A stretch of DNA of 64,000 bases. It comes from Isoetes taiwanensis (lineage: Eukaryota; Streptophyta; Lycopodiopsida; Isoetales; Isoetaceae). The notes beneath the pieces were generated by a model, which saw only the letters and a program-made list of their open reading frames with translations, did not search any database and had not been told where the DNA came from. Positions within the stretch are counted from its first letter, which is position 1, and each line of letters opens with the position of its first letter. Both the position numbers and the translations under genes were made by a program. Location: the NCBI GenBank assembly GCA_021234155.1, contig JAJEKV010000056.1, positions 6,198,932-6,262,931 of the forward strand, given 5' to 3'. Below are positions 1 through 11,163 of the stretch, one piece after another.

Positions 1-3000
1 ATGAATCTAGATATTGCAACATATAATTTTGCTTTTCTGTTTTTAGCATATACCTAGCTGATAATGCAATGTCAACCAGTTATAAGGCAATGCTAATCCC
101 TCCGGATTGAGTAGATGCCTACGTAAGAAAAGGAATTGTAATACAAATGTGATAAATTCATGACTATATAATAATTCTTTGGTCCTTAATTAACCAGCAT
201 TTCAAAAAGACTGATGCATAGATTAATTGGATATCTGGTTCAATAATGCGGGAAAGTTGATCAGAGCATCCTCCAACAGCGACCAATGTGTTTTCTGACA
301 CTTGCTGAGGATAACTTCCCTTCCGTTAAAAAACCAAGATATGGAAAACGCCCATGTACAAGTACATGTAAAAATAAATTACAAAGGTATGGGAACATAT
401 GGAAGAAGTCTACCTGGAAAAAAGAATACAATCAAAATACTCCTCACTTGGTGCCCGACTCCCATACCCTTAAATAGAAGGGATGACAAGTTCTTTATTG
501 CCAGCATTGTCAAACTGCCTGTTTAACTAAAAGAATTAAAACGGAACAAATGTATCAACAAAAGATACAAAAAAGGCTCAAACTTAAAGGAAGTGCTCCA
601 CGTAAATGACAAAGGACATGGTTTGCATTATCCATGAAGCTTCTTTCAACTACCTCATCCAACATTTGAAGCCCTGAAATATAGCAAATGAAGTTAAGAG
701 AAAAATGAAGGAAATTATAGACGAGAAACCTCATAATAAGTTGAGCAAGTCAAATTTATATTCACCTTCAGCAAAAAGAATAGGTGGATCGAAGCTAAAT
801 ATTATTCCACCAATTCTGGCACTCAAGCCACTTTAAAGTTGCAAACTAATATAAAATCCAGATTTTCATCTACCCTAGAAGCCTTCTTTAGTTGATACAC
901 CTTGTGTATAAGATGCTATAATTTGAAATTTTGTGTCTAGTTGCAAGTTTAATAATTGTATGAAAAGGGAAATTTGAATCATCTGCATGGGGATTAAGAG
1001 AGAAAACATACTTGTATTAGTTGACGCTGAACAAAAATTCACTTTGATTTTTCTGTCAGTCGATTGTGGACATGCAGCAGTAATGATGCAAGAACCTGCA
1101 AAGAATAGAAGGATTTAATCATACAAAGTTCAAAATATGTGCATGCCATATCGAATAGGCATGGCCTTACATGTGCACATTCCGCCTTTGCTGTTGCAAT
1201 ACACCACTCCATTCCTAAACGCCATGATATTCGCTTCAAGATATGGCTGAGTGAATGCAGCAGGGAATAGTTGTTTTTGCAGAATGTGCAAGGGTATTTG
1301 AAGAAATGAATGAAGGGGTTCACCTCCATTTTGCGAATCCATTATTTACCAAGCAGTTACCTGTTCTCGCCTCTCACAGGTCTGCAACGGACGATCCAGA
1401 TCATCTGGATCAACAAACCTGCCAGTTAAGGGGGAAGTCTAAAGCTTGGAAGAGAGATAATCTGAAGAATTTGACCACCAGCATTTCGCCATATCTCTAT
1501 AGCTCTGCCTATGTCGCTGCAAAATCGTGTACAAGCTCTACCACAGAATAAAAAGTTTACCATTGTTTGCCAAACCTAAGATTCACAGACAAGTCTTGTT
1601 GCTCTATCGAAAAATACAAGCTTCAGTGCAGAGAAGAAAAAGAGAGGAAGAGGGAAAGCTTTGTGGCTATGAAGAAAGAATTTGGAAGGAAAAAAAGGGG
1701 GACGAGTCAGAAGGCAAACAGATATTTTGGATTTTTTTCTAATTTTCGTGATCGTAGATGCGAAAATAGAGAGATCCAATGTTATAAAATCAATTTGGCC
1801 TACATGGCTATATACTATCTCAATTTGGCCTACGTGGCTATATACTTAGATAGTATAGAATTGCAGCAAATGTTGTAGGGGGGTTTGGGCAAGTCTGCTA
1901 AAAAAATTTATTACGTGAGGAGAATACATATAAAAGTTTACTACTTTCTTTGTGGAAATATTTATGGGGTATACATGCAAAGCGATGGTTAGGAGTATGA
2001 AAAAGGGTTTTTTTTGTTATAAACATGGTAAATAAGCGATTTTACTTGATCTTATCTTTGCAGATGGCATATCCAATATACACATAGGTGAATCCCTTGG
2101 GACACGAACGAATTTGAAAGCCTGGGGGAACTTGAATCTGACCACGAGCGATCCGGATTTGGAAGATTTGGGTATCTTGCTCGTCAAGTGAGCTTTTCCC
2201 TTGGAATACTACGTGGCAAAAAGAGAGAGGTAAATATAATGTCTTTTGGATATATTTAAAGACTTTGGATTTGAAATAGATACAATGCCTCGAAAAACTC
2301 CAGCAAAAATATAAGGTAAAAAGGAAACTAATTTCCCCTTAGGGAAACACCAAGAGACCTCATTTTTTCTCTAATGTGCTGCACTGAGAAAATATATCAT
2401 AATGTATCATTGAGCATGCCTATTACTGCCAAGGTGTTTCCCTCGGAAACCCTTTGGAACAGGGGTTTTTCAATCCCGACAGTACTACATTTGCTATGTT
2501 CCTTTGGGTCCTATAAGCTAGTTACCTCCATGGATGATAAAAATTAATTCAATTAAATTTAAATTGAAGTTGGTAAATTCTACATGTTTTTGTCAACATG
2601 AAAAGCATAGATAACGTCTCCATACTAAGACTGGATCATTAAGCTAATTAATCTGTTCCATTGCAAAATTTAATTCTAGCACACATATCAAGCCATATGT
2701 AAACCCACCAAAACCATGTTGCAGTTCTAATCACATTGGTTAAAATTTCTATTTGTCAATACCGTAGATGTTCTTTGTCAACATCATAAGCTCATGCTCA
2801 TGTTCATGTTTATGTGCAGATATTTATAGACAAACAAGTCTGGTTACCCATGGTTTATTACTTTCATCTTTACAGGTATTTGATCGGAATACTGCATAAG
2901 CTATTGCAGAGTTCTTATGAGAACATTGCAGTTAACAAAGGGCTTTTATAAATTCTTTGTGGGGAGGAACTTTGCAGGAATATTGAGATTAGATGGGCTC

Positions 3001-4210
3001 TATGCTTTTTCATCTTCAAACAGGCCACAATAAGTAACAAGATTCCTCCTTGGTAATGTATTTATACTGCCACGAAACCAACTTTGATAATTTGTCTTAC
3101 AGATGCTCATGCTGAGTATGAGCTTTGTTTGATATATTGTGATATTGAACCTCTTTGGATGCATTTATAAGCCTTTATAGTAGTAGTGTATGAAAAAATT
3201 GAACATGAGTAGAAAGCATATCCAAAGCTAATAATCATGCAAGGTTGGAAAGCAATATGTCCAAAGACATGTGTGGATTTATTTAAACATGCTTGATATT
3301 GCAAGGATTTCTAATGCTAGAGCCCATTATATGATGAGCCATTGTGTATTTCAAAGATACTATTGAGGCAGCCTAATGGCAAGAAATTATTTTTACGATT
3401 ATTATTGGGGTATAATCTGGGGGTGCAGGTATTTTAGGTAGATTCCTCAACATTGAGTTACTTCCAGCTATAAATTTGGCATCATGCCTTTAGAAGTTGG
3501 AGAAGCATATTATGCACATATTATACCCAGTATTTCCAAATAATAGTACACCCCTATAGTAGGACTATACAATCAAACTGCAAAAGTCATATGGCTAAAT
3601 TCTACAAATACAGAGGGAACCGGACCACGATGATGCCATGTATCAAGGCAACCTCGCGTTGCCATTTGGCGTCTCGACAACCTCATACTACCAACATTCA
3701 TATCCAACTACTTTTATACTCAATATTGCTCCAAGATGGATTTGACAATCTTATTTAACCAACATTTATGCAACTCAAGTCCTCTTGCAAGATTTTGAGT
3801 TAATACACAACTACGTATGCACGAAACCCAAGATATACATACTAGTATACATAAAACATGATTAGGCAACTATAATTTTGTTGTACGCCCTTCCAGTAAA
3901 ATTTCCTCTTATAGCTAGACATTAGCTTGCATAAAAGAGTTTCATAAATAAACGTCCACTCTCTTTCACAAGAAAGCTTTGTTCATATATAATATGCCAC
4001 AAATACTAATGGATTGACGCTATCTTTTGTTTTGGTGCTTCAATGATATTTTTTGTACCTAGCCACATTCTCCTCTTAAAGTAGATACCATGATCACATA
4101 GATCATAGACTTATTTATGTTTTTCAAGAATTTGTGCGAAAGGCACATCATTGCCCATGGCATTGAGGTACACCTTGTTATAATCTTATTTTTGAAAATA
4201 GGTACACTTG
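1..4210. other. Intergenic DNA, no supported gene
   Basis: AT-rich sequence with only short, non-homologous open frames. Two weak exon-like pieces can be read on the minus strand: about 660-590 after a TTTCAG acceptor, and about 850-775 before a GAAG|GTGAAT donor. A short open frame with a CAG|GTTTGT donor also lies near 1480-1415. None matches a protein family I recognise, so no gene is called. Confidence 0.5.
1790..1850. repeat. Two-copy 30-bp tandem repeat
   Basis: The block beginning CAATTTGGCCTACATGGC at about 1791 is repeated 30 bp later with one change (CATGG to CGTGG). Nothing indicates a function. Confidence 0.8.
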
Positions 4211-4214
4211 ACCG

Positions 4215-5175
4215 TTGCAAATCCCATCGATCCGAGACATCGGATCGCCATTCTAGAATGGGATGAGCATGCATGTTTTGCATGCATGCGGGCGGCGCAT
4301 GCCCATTCTGGTTGGGAGTTCGCTATTTTAGGCGCGTTTCTGCATCAACATCTCATCGGCGCTTCCTCTTCTCTCAGCAGTACCTTATTCTCTTTGAATT
4401 GTTTCCCAGGCAGGGGAGGGGCTTCTTCCTGCTTGGTTTGGCCAATTTGGCGTTTCTTTCTTGCTGTCCTTTTCCGGCCTTTAGCCTTCGTCCTGTGACC
4501 TTCGCCCTCGATCATAGTTTGTAAGGAAGTCCTTTGGTATTCGGGCGGTTTGTTGGTTTCATGCGAGTCCCATTCTAGAATCCCATCGATCCGAGACATC
4601 GGATCGCCATTCTAGAATGGGGCGAAGCATGCATGTTTTGTATGCATGCGGGCGGCGCATGCCCATTCTCGTTGGGAGTTCGCTATTTTAGGCGCGTTTA
4701 CGCATCAACATCTCATCGGCTTCCTCTTCTCTCGGCCCCGATTACCTTATTCTCTTTGAACCCACCCTCCCCTTCTTTGTTATTGTATTTTTATCGTGGT
4801 GGCACGCGTAATCAGCCCCCTCCACTCACGGGTTTGTTTTGTCTTGTTGTTTTGTTGGTGATGTGCGGTGCGGGTTAGCGGCGGCATCTGTTTTCGACTT
4901 TTCCATTAAGTGGGTTTTGGGGCGATTTTTATGCCTTTACGTTTGTCCAAGCTCCTTCTTAGAAGGCTTATCACTAGGGTTTTTCCTCGAAAACCGAAAG
5001 AGCTGGGTTTTTAATCCGGTGATAAGCTTCGGCAGGTACACTAGCCGATCTCTATTAGCATTGTATTTTGTTGGGGTCCAAATGATATAATTGGATTTTC
5101 CCTTTATTTTTTATGGGTAGTTCGCATGTGTGCGGCTCGGGCGGTTTGTTGGTTTCATGCGAGTCCCATTCTAGA
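4215..5175. repeat. Tandem repeat family with palindromic junctions
   Basis: Two related units start near 4220 and 4580. Each opens with a short hairpin, CGATCCGA-gaca-TCGGATCG (4228-4247 and 4587-4606), next to the 14-bp palindrome CCATTCTAGAATGG, followed by an alternating GCATGC-rich stretch and a C/T-rich body. The second unit continues to about 5137 with a segment containing the 9-bp inverted pair GCTTATCAC / GTGATAAGC. The whole arrangement recurs in reverse orientation at 53.3-54.4 kb, and the hairpin alone near 27.7 kb. On the reverse strand the hairpin is followed after about 8 bases by CTAG, as in a Helitron 3' end, but the next base is A rather than the usual T. The class is therefore unresolved. 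Confidence 0.7.
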
Positions 5176-5235
5176 ATGGATAGAGACGTGATGTACTAGG
5201 AAACTACGGTTCGAAAGATTCCACGAGGGAATTTC

Positions 5236-5300
5236 GAGGCCCCCGCCAGACAGCGGCGGGCGGCGGCAAGCCGCCAGCCGCCCGAATCTGGCGAGTCGCC
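5236..5300. other. GC-rich self-complementary patch
   Basis: A run of GGCGG and CCGCC blocks, including GGCGGCAAGCCGCC, stands out from AT-rich surroundings just left of the MITE-like element. It can fold into a strong local hairpin. No coding signal was found. Confidence 0.5.
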
Positions 5301-5348
5301 GAGGGAATATTCCCGAGGGAATCTTCGAGATAAAAATAGTTCCCGTCA

Positions 5349-6123
5349 CGTAATAAACGTTTAGGGGCGAATTACGTCTGAAAATATGGCATCGGCTATG
5401 GCTTCCCGCACCCAGTTCTTGCATTGAGAAAATAGCAATGAAGAAACATGCAAAATCGACAAGAAACAAAGAAAAATAAATGAAGAAAGAAAGAAAGTTT
5501 ATTTAAGACGGTGCGGACCTTCAAAAACACAGGGGAAAACAATGCCTGAGCTTTTCGGATCTTTGCAAAAACTTCAAATAGCGAGCAATATTAGAAGAAA
5601 TACAGACCCTTCTTAAGAAAACTCCAACTAATAGACCCCTCAGCTATGAAATCTTCAAGTAACAAAGCCCCCTTCAAATAAATGCAGCAATTTTTGCAAT
5701 GTGGGCTCTCGAATTTGAAGCTTGCTCACTTTTTGAGGTTTTAACTCCATTTGCCATCTGCAAATCATAGTTTCCATGACGCCTCCGACATGGCCTTATC
5801 TTCGCTTTCGGCAAGACCTCGGGCGGTTCCGCAAGACCTTCAAATTGCCTTATCTTTGCTTTCGTGGCAAGAATGCTTCAACGGCAATGAGAATGTTTTG
5901 AATGACATTTGAATGTTTTAATGCTTCAACCCATGCAAGCCATGAGGCGGCAAGAAATAGAGCTGCAAGCATTTGTTCTATGCAAGCATGAGGCGGCAAG
6001 AAACAAAGCTGCAAGAAAATGAGGCGGCGGTAACTAGCGGCGCCGCTTTGAAAAAAGAAACAAATTTTATGCCTTATAAAAATAACGTAATAAGACAGTA
6101 ATTCGCCCCAAATGTTTATTACG
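5349..6123. mobile_element. MITE-like element with 30-bp inverted ends
   Basis: The left end (5349-5378, starting CGTAATAAACGTTTAGGGGC) is matched by the reverse complement of 6094-6123, with one substitution and two single-base indels. The enclosed 775 bp has no coding capacity; it carries copies of 'GCATGAGGCGGCAAGAAA' near 5940-6010. No clear target duplication is visible, so the true ends could lie slightly outside. Confidence 0.5.
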
Positions 6124-6621
6124 AAAAGGTTGTCAAAGTTAATATGTGAGGAAAAGTTTGCCAAAACCTGGCGTAGTTAAGAGGTAGAAAAACAGTCATG
6201 ATTCCTTATAGGGTTATGATGGAAAACATGTAATTAAAAATGAAATTAAGCTCAAGACGACCCCTAAGAGGCGCCTCACATGTAAATTTTTTCTGTATTC
6301 ACATGCTGTTCATTCGAGACGGCCGGTTTGACGTTCCCCGAACTGCTGGAGCAGTTTCCAGCTGAGCGTCTCCAACAGCTTGACGTCCGGCAAGTCGTGA
6401 CATGTGAAGCGTCCCTAAGGGCCATGTCATAACTGACTTTGCAAGCCATGCCATAGCATAGCCAACGAAAATGTCCATTTCAACTTCTAAAAGCGGGTTC
6501 ACTTTTTCGCTCTCAACATAAGTTAATCATTTAATATTTCACAAGACTTTGAGTTCGTTTCGTCTTTCGCTATGCCCTTATGCTAATCCATTGGATTAGC
6601 TAACGCTTTGGTGGCCACTAA
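6124..6621. other. Intergenic, 3' flank of the CML gene
   Basis: About 500 bp between the MITE-like element and the end of the minus-strand calmodulin-like gene. A GC-richer segment (6310-6400) contains imperfect inverted repeats, but no gene or known element is seen. Confidence 0.4.
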
Positions 6622-7098
6622 TCATCTGCAACACAAAGGATTCCGCATCATATGCTTAAAATCCGAAAATCCAAGTCTGTCATCTCCATCCAAGTCTACG
6701 TTTTTAATAATTTGTTTGCAATCCGCTTCAAAACCAATACCCAGGCTTAACAAAACAGACTGCAGTTCTTCTGCGTTAATAAACCCGTCATTATTCTTAT
6801 CAAATATTTTAAAGGCTTCCAGAAGCTCTTCTTCCTCGTCTTCTTCGGTCTCCTCTGCAGAAAAATTAGTAAAGAGGGCTACGAGTTCCTCGAAATCAAT
6901 AAATCCATCTCCGTCGTGGTCTACAGAGCTCACCATTCTGTTTAATTCTTCAAAGGAAGAGGGGCAGCCCAGTTTCGACATTAAACGACCCAGGTCATTC
7001 CGGCATACCAATCCATCTTTATTATGATCGAAAGCCATAAAAACCTTGAACAATTCAGTTTTAGCTGAGCAGTGCTGCATCATTTCCGAAGGGCGCAA
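6622..7098 (-). CDS. Calmodulin-like protein, four EF-hands, intronless
   Basis: The 158-residue protein is a predicted calcium sensor of the plant CML family; such proteins bind Ca2+ and then target proteins in cytosol or nucleus. Four EF-hand loops can be read. EF1 is at residues 24-35 (DHNKDGLVCRND, ending in D instead of E), EF2 at 60-71 (DHDGDGFIDFEE), EF3 at 100-111 (DKNNDGFINAEE) and EF4 at 135-146 (DLDGDDRLGFSD). EF4 has D where the loop's conserved glycine should be, so its affinity may be reduced. An acidic linker (residues 82-91) joins the two EF pairs. The length fits the family and the frame has no intron. The first ATG gives MRPSEMM; the second Met is an equally possible start. 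A divergent paralogue lies 2 kb away at 9085-9621. There is no N-terminal signal. Confidence 0.9.
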   Translation of the reverse strand: MRPSEMMQHCSAKTELFKVFMAFDHNKDGLVCRNDLGRLMSKLGCPSSFEELNRMVSSVDHDGDGFIDFEELVALFTNFSAEETEEDEEEELLEAFKIFDKNNDGFINAEELQSVLLSLGIGFEADCKQIIKNVDLDGDDRLGFSDFKHMMRNPLCCR

Positions 7099-9084
7099 AT
7101 AAGTTGGTGTTAAGTAAGTCTTTGATCGATGCTGAATTGGCTTGATTTTTTCTGTTCGATTTTCATTGCTTCGTCAATTTTATAGTCACAGAGACGCGTT
7201 GTGGTCGACAATTTAGAATTAGCACGTTTTTGGTCATGCTATTTTCTGCATTTCCTGGTCATTTCTTTGACCCAGATTTTACGCCCTTCTCTTGTTTTTT
7301 ACTCGCCACTAGGCACGTTGTATAATGTCATGGGGATCATATAAAAATGATATTTTGTGATGTTTAATATGGACATTAGATCATGCAATAATCACTACCA
7401 TGAAATAATGGTCATTAAATAGCACAACTATTTAACAACGTGGTGGCTTTGTTTTATGGTGTTCATATTATTTTTAGTATACAAGAATTTTCTTGTTGCT
7501 TGCAACTCTGCTATGGATGGCGTGTTGCCGTGTGTCGGCACGTGGGAGCGTGGAGGTATGCCTGACATGTTGGAATTGCAAGCAACAAGAACTTACTTTT
7601 ACGTGGAATTTGGTTTAGCGCAATTGTGGGATGAAAATACGTAGGTGAAGTGGAAGAATCGCAAGTAAAAATCCAAGAATGAATGTCAAAGCATAAGTTC
7701 TGGGAAAGAATGCAGGTCACGTGGCAAGACAAGCATAAGTTTTAGAAAAGAAGGCAAGACAAGTGGCAAAGTGTGATTAGCCATCTCGATTTTATGTTCA
7801 CGTCAAGGTAAGTGGATGAGCATTTCGTCAGTTGCTTGAATCATTCTTGTCATTCCATGAGCATTCCACCAGTTTCTTGGATCATTCTTGTCCAGAATAA
7901 TAAATGGCCTCAACAAAACGTGCAGAATCTAGTCAACCTTATATTGACGTTATGTGGAAGGCTAACAAGGAGCCGATTCGGCACGGGAGGGGCGGGCTAC
8001 TGCGGCGGCCGAGGCGCGACCGGTCTGCCGCAGCCAGCCCGCCCTCCCGTGCCGAATCGGCGAAGAATTGTTAGCCTTCCACGACGTCAAGGTAAGCAAC
8101 AAAATTCGGTTTGAAGCTTCAGCGATGGTGTATTTAGTGATGCTTCAGCAATGGTTCATTTCCGGCGAAATTTCTAAGCTCGCCATGGCACAAAGCTTCG
8201 GCAGTTCCAGCTTCTCCATAGCCTCAGCAGGGTTCAGAAATCCAGCGACCATAGCAACAATAAGGGTTTCTAGAAATCCAGCAAAGCCTTAACGCAGGTA
8301 AGCCGTATAACCGAGGGGTTTTTAAATCCAAAGAAATCCAAAGAAAGCCTTAACGGGTAAGCGAACGGGGGTTTTCGAAATCCAAATGCCAGGGAATAAC
8401 TTGTCAGTAGCCAGTCCTTCAAGAATGCTCTACCTATTTGCCATTCTTGATTTGAATGATCGCCACATGGCGACATCCAATTGGATGACAAACAGGAATG
8501 GACATCAACTTACCTTGACGTTATGTGGAATGGAAAAGGGGAAGGCATTCTTGCCAGCCCCCTGACGTACAAAATTCGGGAGCACCGTTGAGGCACGACA
8601 AGTTCTAGGAAAGAATACACCAAGTGGCAAAGGGTGATTAGTCATCTCGATTTTACGAATAAGCTCCCTGACCTGTTTTGTGGCCGAGAGAAAACAGGCC
8701 AGGGGGCCTTTGCCCTACCGAAGAAAAGTCGGCTGGGACCAATCCAACGCCGCCACATGGCAATGTAAGGCATAATAGCAGGTAAAAAAAAGAGAACAAC
8801 TAAAGGTAGAAAAAACAGAATCTAAGGTAAGAAAATGCAGAACGGCAGGTAAAATTTTAGCACGATTTTTAAGGAAGTGATACGTGTCGCGATGTTACTG
8901 GAAGATAGGCTGAATTGGGCCCGGCGGTACGCTTTGCATAGTCTAGAATTTCCTAGAGAGAACGTAAGGGGCCATTTCCATTTTGGAAAATGCCATGCAT
9001 GCACCTATCTCTTGCTTCACAGTAAGTTTTTTCTTAAGAAGAATCACAAACGCGCTTTCATCTACCTATTAAATGACATAGGAA
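7099..9084. other. Shared upstream region of two divergent CML genes
   Basis: Two kilobases separate the start codons of the divergent CML genes, so both promoters must lie here. It is repeat-rich. A motif close to CACGTCAAGGTAAG occurs at about 7799 and 8079 (+) and at about 7941 and 8508 (-), giving nested inverted repeats. A segment ending 'GTGATTAGCCATCTCGATTT' (7738-7795) recurs with changes at 8600-8655, and AAATCCA-rich short repeats fill 8270-8390. I saw no third gene. Confidence 0.5.
7944..8090. repeat. Long GC-rich inverted repeat (hairpin)
   Basis: The left arm (from TTGACGT at 7944 and GTGGAAGGCTAACAA at 7954) pairs with the right arm ending CTTCCAC at 8082 and ACGTCAA at 8090. 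The core arms, GCCGATTCGGCACGGGAGGG and its complement, are almost perfectly matched; the apical loop is about 10-15 nt. The paired arms total roughly 60 bp each. A MITE or foldback element is most likely; a miRNA-type precursor is conceivable but unsupported. Confidence 0.8.
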
Positions 9085-9621
9085 ATGAGAAAACCAGATT
9101 CGACATTCTCCAAGCCTTCTCTTTGGAAGATGATGCAGCAGAGTTCTCCCAAATTAACCCAACTGTGCAACGGCGACATAAGCGAATTATTCAAGGTTTT
9201 TGCCACATTTGATGATAATTCAGACGGACTAATTTGCCACAACGACCTTGCCCTTCTCATGTCTAAACTGGGTTGCCCGGCCTCTGCCGAAGAATTAATT
9301 ACAATGATTAGCTCTGTAGACCACGACGGCGATGGATTTATAAATTTTGAGGAATTTATAGCCCTTTTCAGTAATTTGTCGGAGGAAGAGAGCGAAAAAG
9401 AAGAGGAAGAAGAGCTTATGGAAGCCTTCAAGATATTCGATAAGAATAACGATGGATTTATTAGTGCTGAAGAGCTGCAGAGTGTTGTGGTAAGGCTGGG
9501 TATAGGTGATGGAGGAGATTGCAGACGAATTATAAAGAATGTGGATATGGATGGAGATGGTAAAGTTGGATTTTCAGATTTTAAGCATATGATGATGCGC
9601 AAGCCAATCTGTTCCAGATGA
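9085..9621 (+). CDS. Calmodulin-like protein, four EF-hands, intronless
   Basis: The 178-residue paralogue of the minus-strand CML also has four EF-hand loops: residues 43-54 (DDNSDGLICHND), 79-90 (DHDGDGFINFEE), 119-130 ([12 protein letters not shown]) and 154-165 (DMDGDGKVGFSD). EF1 again ends in D, but EF4 keeps its glycine, unlike the paralogue. An acidic linker (about 100-110) separates the pairs. The N-terminus is about 20 residues longer than in the neighbour if the ATG at 9085 is used. The internal MM at residues 16-17 aligns with the neighbour's MM and is the more conserved start. Expected role: calcium-dependent binding of target proteins. Head-to-head order and similar sequence indicate a local inverted duplication. 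The reverse-strand open frame over the same bases is a shadow. Confidence 0.9.
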   Translation: MRKPDSTFSKPSLWKMMQQSSPKLTQLCNGDISELFKVFATFDDNSDGLICHNDLALLMSKLGCPASAEELITMISSVDHDGDGFINFEEFIALFSNLSEEESEKEEEEELMEAFKIFDKNNDGFISAEELQSVVVRLGIGDGGDCRRIIKNVDMDGDGKVGFSDFKHMMMRKPICSR

Positions 9622-9749
9622 CACAGTTGTTGTTAGATTTGGACGTCCAGAAACTGGGATTCAGACATGGGTAAGTATTTCCAGTGCCTTAACAACATTT
9701 GAGAGGTATTTGGATGAGATTTGTTAATTTTGAAAGCCTTTTGAAGAAT

Positions 9750-9962
9750 GGATTTGTTAATTTTGAAGAATTCATAAGCCTTTTGAATAATTTGTGAGAG
9801 GAAGAGAGCGAAGAAGACGAGGAAGAAGAGCTTCTGGAAGCCTTCAAGCTATTTGATAAGAATAGCGATGGATTTATTAGCGCAGAAGAACTGCAGTGTG
9901 TTGTGGAAAGGCTGGGTATAGGTGGAGGAGATTGCAGACGAATTATAAAGAATTCCAGATGA
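9750..9962 (+). pseudogene. Broken CML copy (EF2-EF3 only)
   Basis: This segment repeats the CML gene just upstream from its EF2 loop (GFVNFEEF) through EF3 ([12 protein letters not shown]) to the region before EF4. It has an in-frame TGA right after LFNNL, lacks EF1, and after KN jumps straight to the gene's final bases (TCCAGATGACACAG). EF4 has thus been deleted by a join between the two points. It is a tandem, internally deleted pseudogene. Confidence 0.85.
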
Positions 9963-10080
9963 CACAGTATCTCGTGGAGGATAAAAATGTTAGAGATTCT
10001 GGCCTAGACAAGCCAACGTGGAGCTGCCACCGTGGATTTTTTATTTCAAGTGCCAATTTGGACGTGGAGATACTGGCACA

Positions 10081-10149
10081 TTTGAGAGGTATTTGGATGA
10101 GATCATGGGCATTAGTCTCTTTGAGAGGTATTTGGATGAGATCATGGGC
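10081..10149 (+). repeat. Exact 30-bp direct repeat, two copies
   Basis: Positions 10081-10110 and 10120-10149 are identical (TTTGAGAGGTATTTGGATGA followed by GATCATGGGC). A third partial copy lies at 9697-9720, upstream of the broken CML copy, so the repeat marks the duplications that built this 3' flank. Confidence 0.85.
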
Positions 10150-10333
10150 TAGAGATTGACAATGAAAGGGTGGATGATTCATTTGAAAAACTGCATAAAA
10201 CACAAGAGCTCATATGATCAACTATTAAGAGCATTGATAAATGTTGAAGGAGATATTGGGATGCTCAGCACACAGAAACATAAGCATCTTTTCAAGATGG
10301 GGAACCCCAAAGATATACTCAGGCCCACTGGAG

Positions 10334-10809
10334 GGTGGTATAGTGCCGGTGGTACCACCCTTAACACCATCAGCTACAGCTATAGTTCCTACTACTCTCC
10401 ACGATGTGCTTCTGCCTCTCATGCTTCTGAGGTTGTTATGGCTATGATCCTAATCTTCAGTGCGCTAAAGAGTCATGGCAACAGGTCAATTGGAAGAAGG
10501 CAGCGAGGAAGAAGTCTGTTATGTCAGCTCACGAGGCTATCCAGCCTCGTACTATTCAGTGGCATGATAATTTGATGTCTGTTGATGATCATCTCGATGA
10601 CGCAGAACATGATGATTGTGATGAGGCTATTAAACGCCTCAAGGTGGCACAGGGAGTATGATTATATTCTGTGTATGGGTGGTTTTGCTTAGTGGACTAC
10701 TTCGTCCTCTAGGTTTTGAGTCCCATGTCACAGATCCTTTGTATGTATCTTGATTTTCCTTGATAATAGACTGTCGTCCTTCCAAAAAAAAAAAAAAAAA
10801 AAAAAAAAA
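10334..10809 (+). mobile_element. Poly(A)-tailed retroposon with 18-bp target duplication
   Basis: The sequence ends in 26 A residues (10784-10809) and is bracketed by a perfect direct repeat, TACTCAGGCCCACTGGAG, at 10316-10333 and 10810-10827, the signature of LINE-type target-primed integration. The body carries a 3'-terminal open frame (about 10437-10660) ending WKKAARKK...RLKVAQGV-stop, followed by a roughly 125-nt 3' untranslated part. I do not recognise the protein. It may be a 5'-truncated LINE end or a retrocopy of a cellular mRNA. The insertion splits a segment related to 28.8 kb. Confidence 0.85.
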
Positions 10810-10827
10810 TACTCAGGCCCACTGGAG

Positions 10828-11163
10828 AAGTTTTTATAATTGTTGAATACATCCCTCTCCTTTCTAAAATAATACAACAATATTTTTTGTTTACTTAACT
10901 GTTGTTTGTGTTGTCTGTTCTCTTGTTCTAGGTACATTGTCTGAGTGCACTTGCATAAGGTTAGGACCTCAAGCTCAACTCTCCCCTTGCTCTGAGGATT
11001 TAATCTAGGTTCGACCTCTGGAGAACACGCATATGAAATTGCTTTCATTTTTCTTGTTGACTTGAGTTGATGAACTCATGTTTTCTTTGGACAATATATT
11101 GCTAAGAAGGTATTGAGGCTTTTTTCAGAACATGTAGTATATTGCTAACAAAGTAATGGCTTT
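10828..11163. other. Spacer before the LTR element
   Basis: A non-coding AT-rich stretch. The phrase 'ATATTGCTAA' occurs twice (about 11094 and 11139) just before the LTR. No gene is seen. Confidence 0.4.

Noticed and set aside
590-1500. Minus-strand exon-like pieces with plausible splice sites
   Set aside because: The readable peptides are short, match no family I recognise and cannot be joined convincingly into one frame.
9069-9602. 177-codon minus-strand frame over the CML gene
   Set aside because: Shadow of the EF-hand gene; it is Ser-rich and lacks any domain. The same holds for 6608-7027 on the plus strand.
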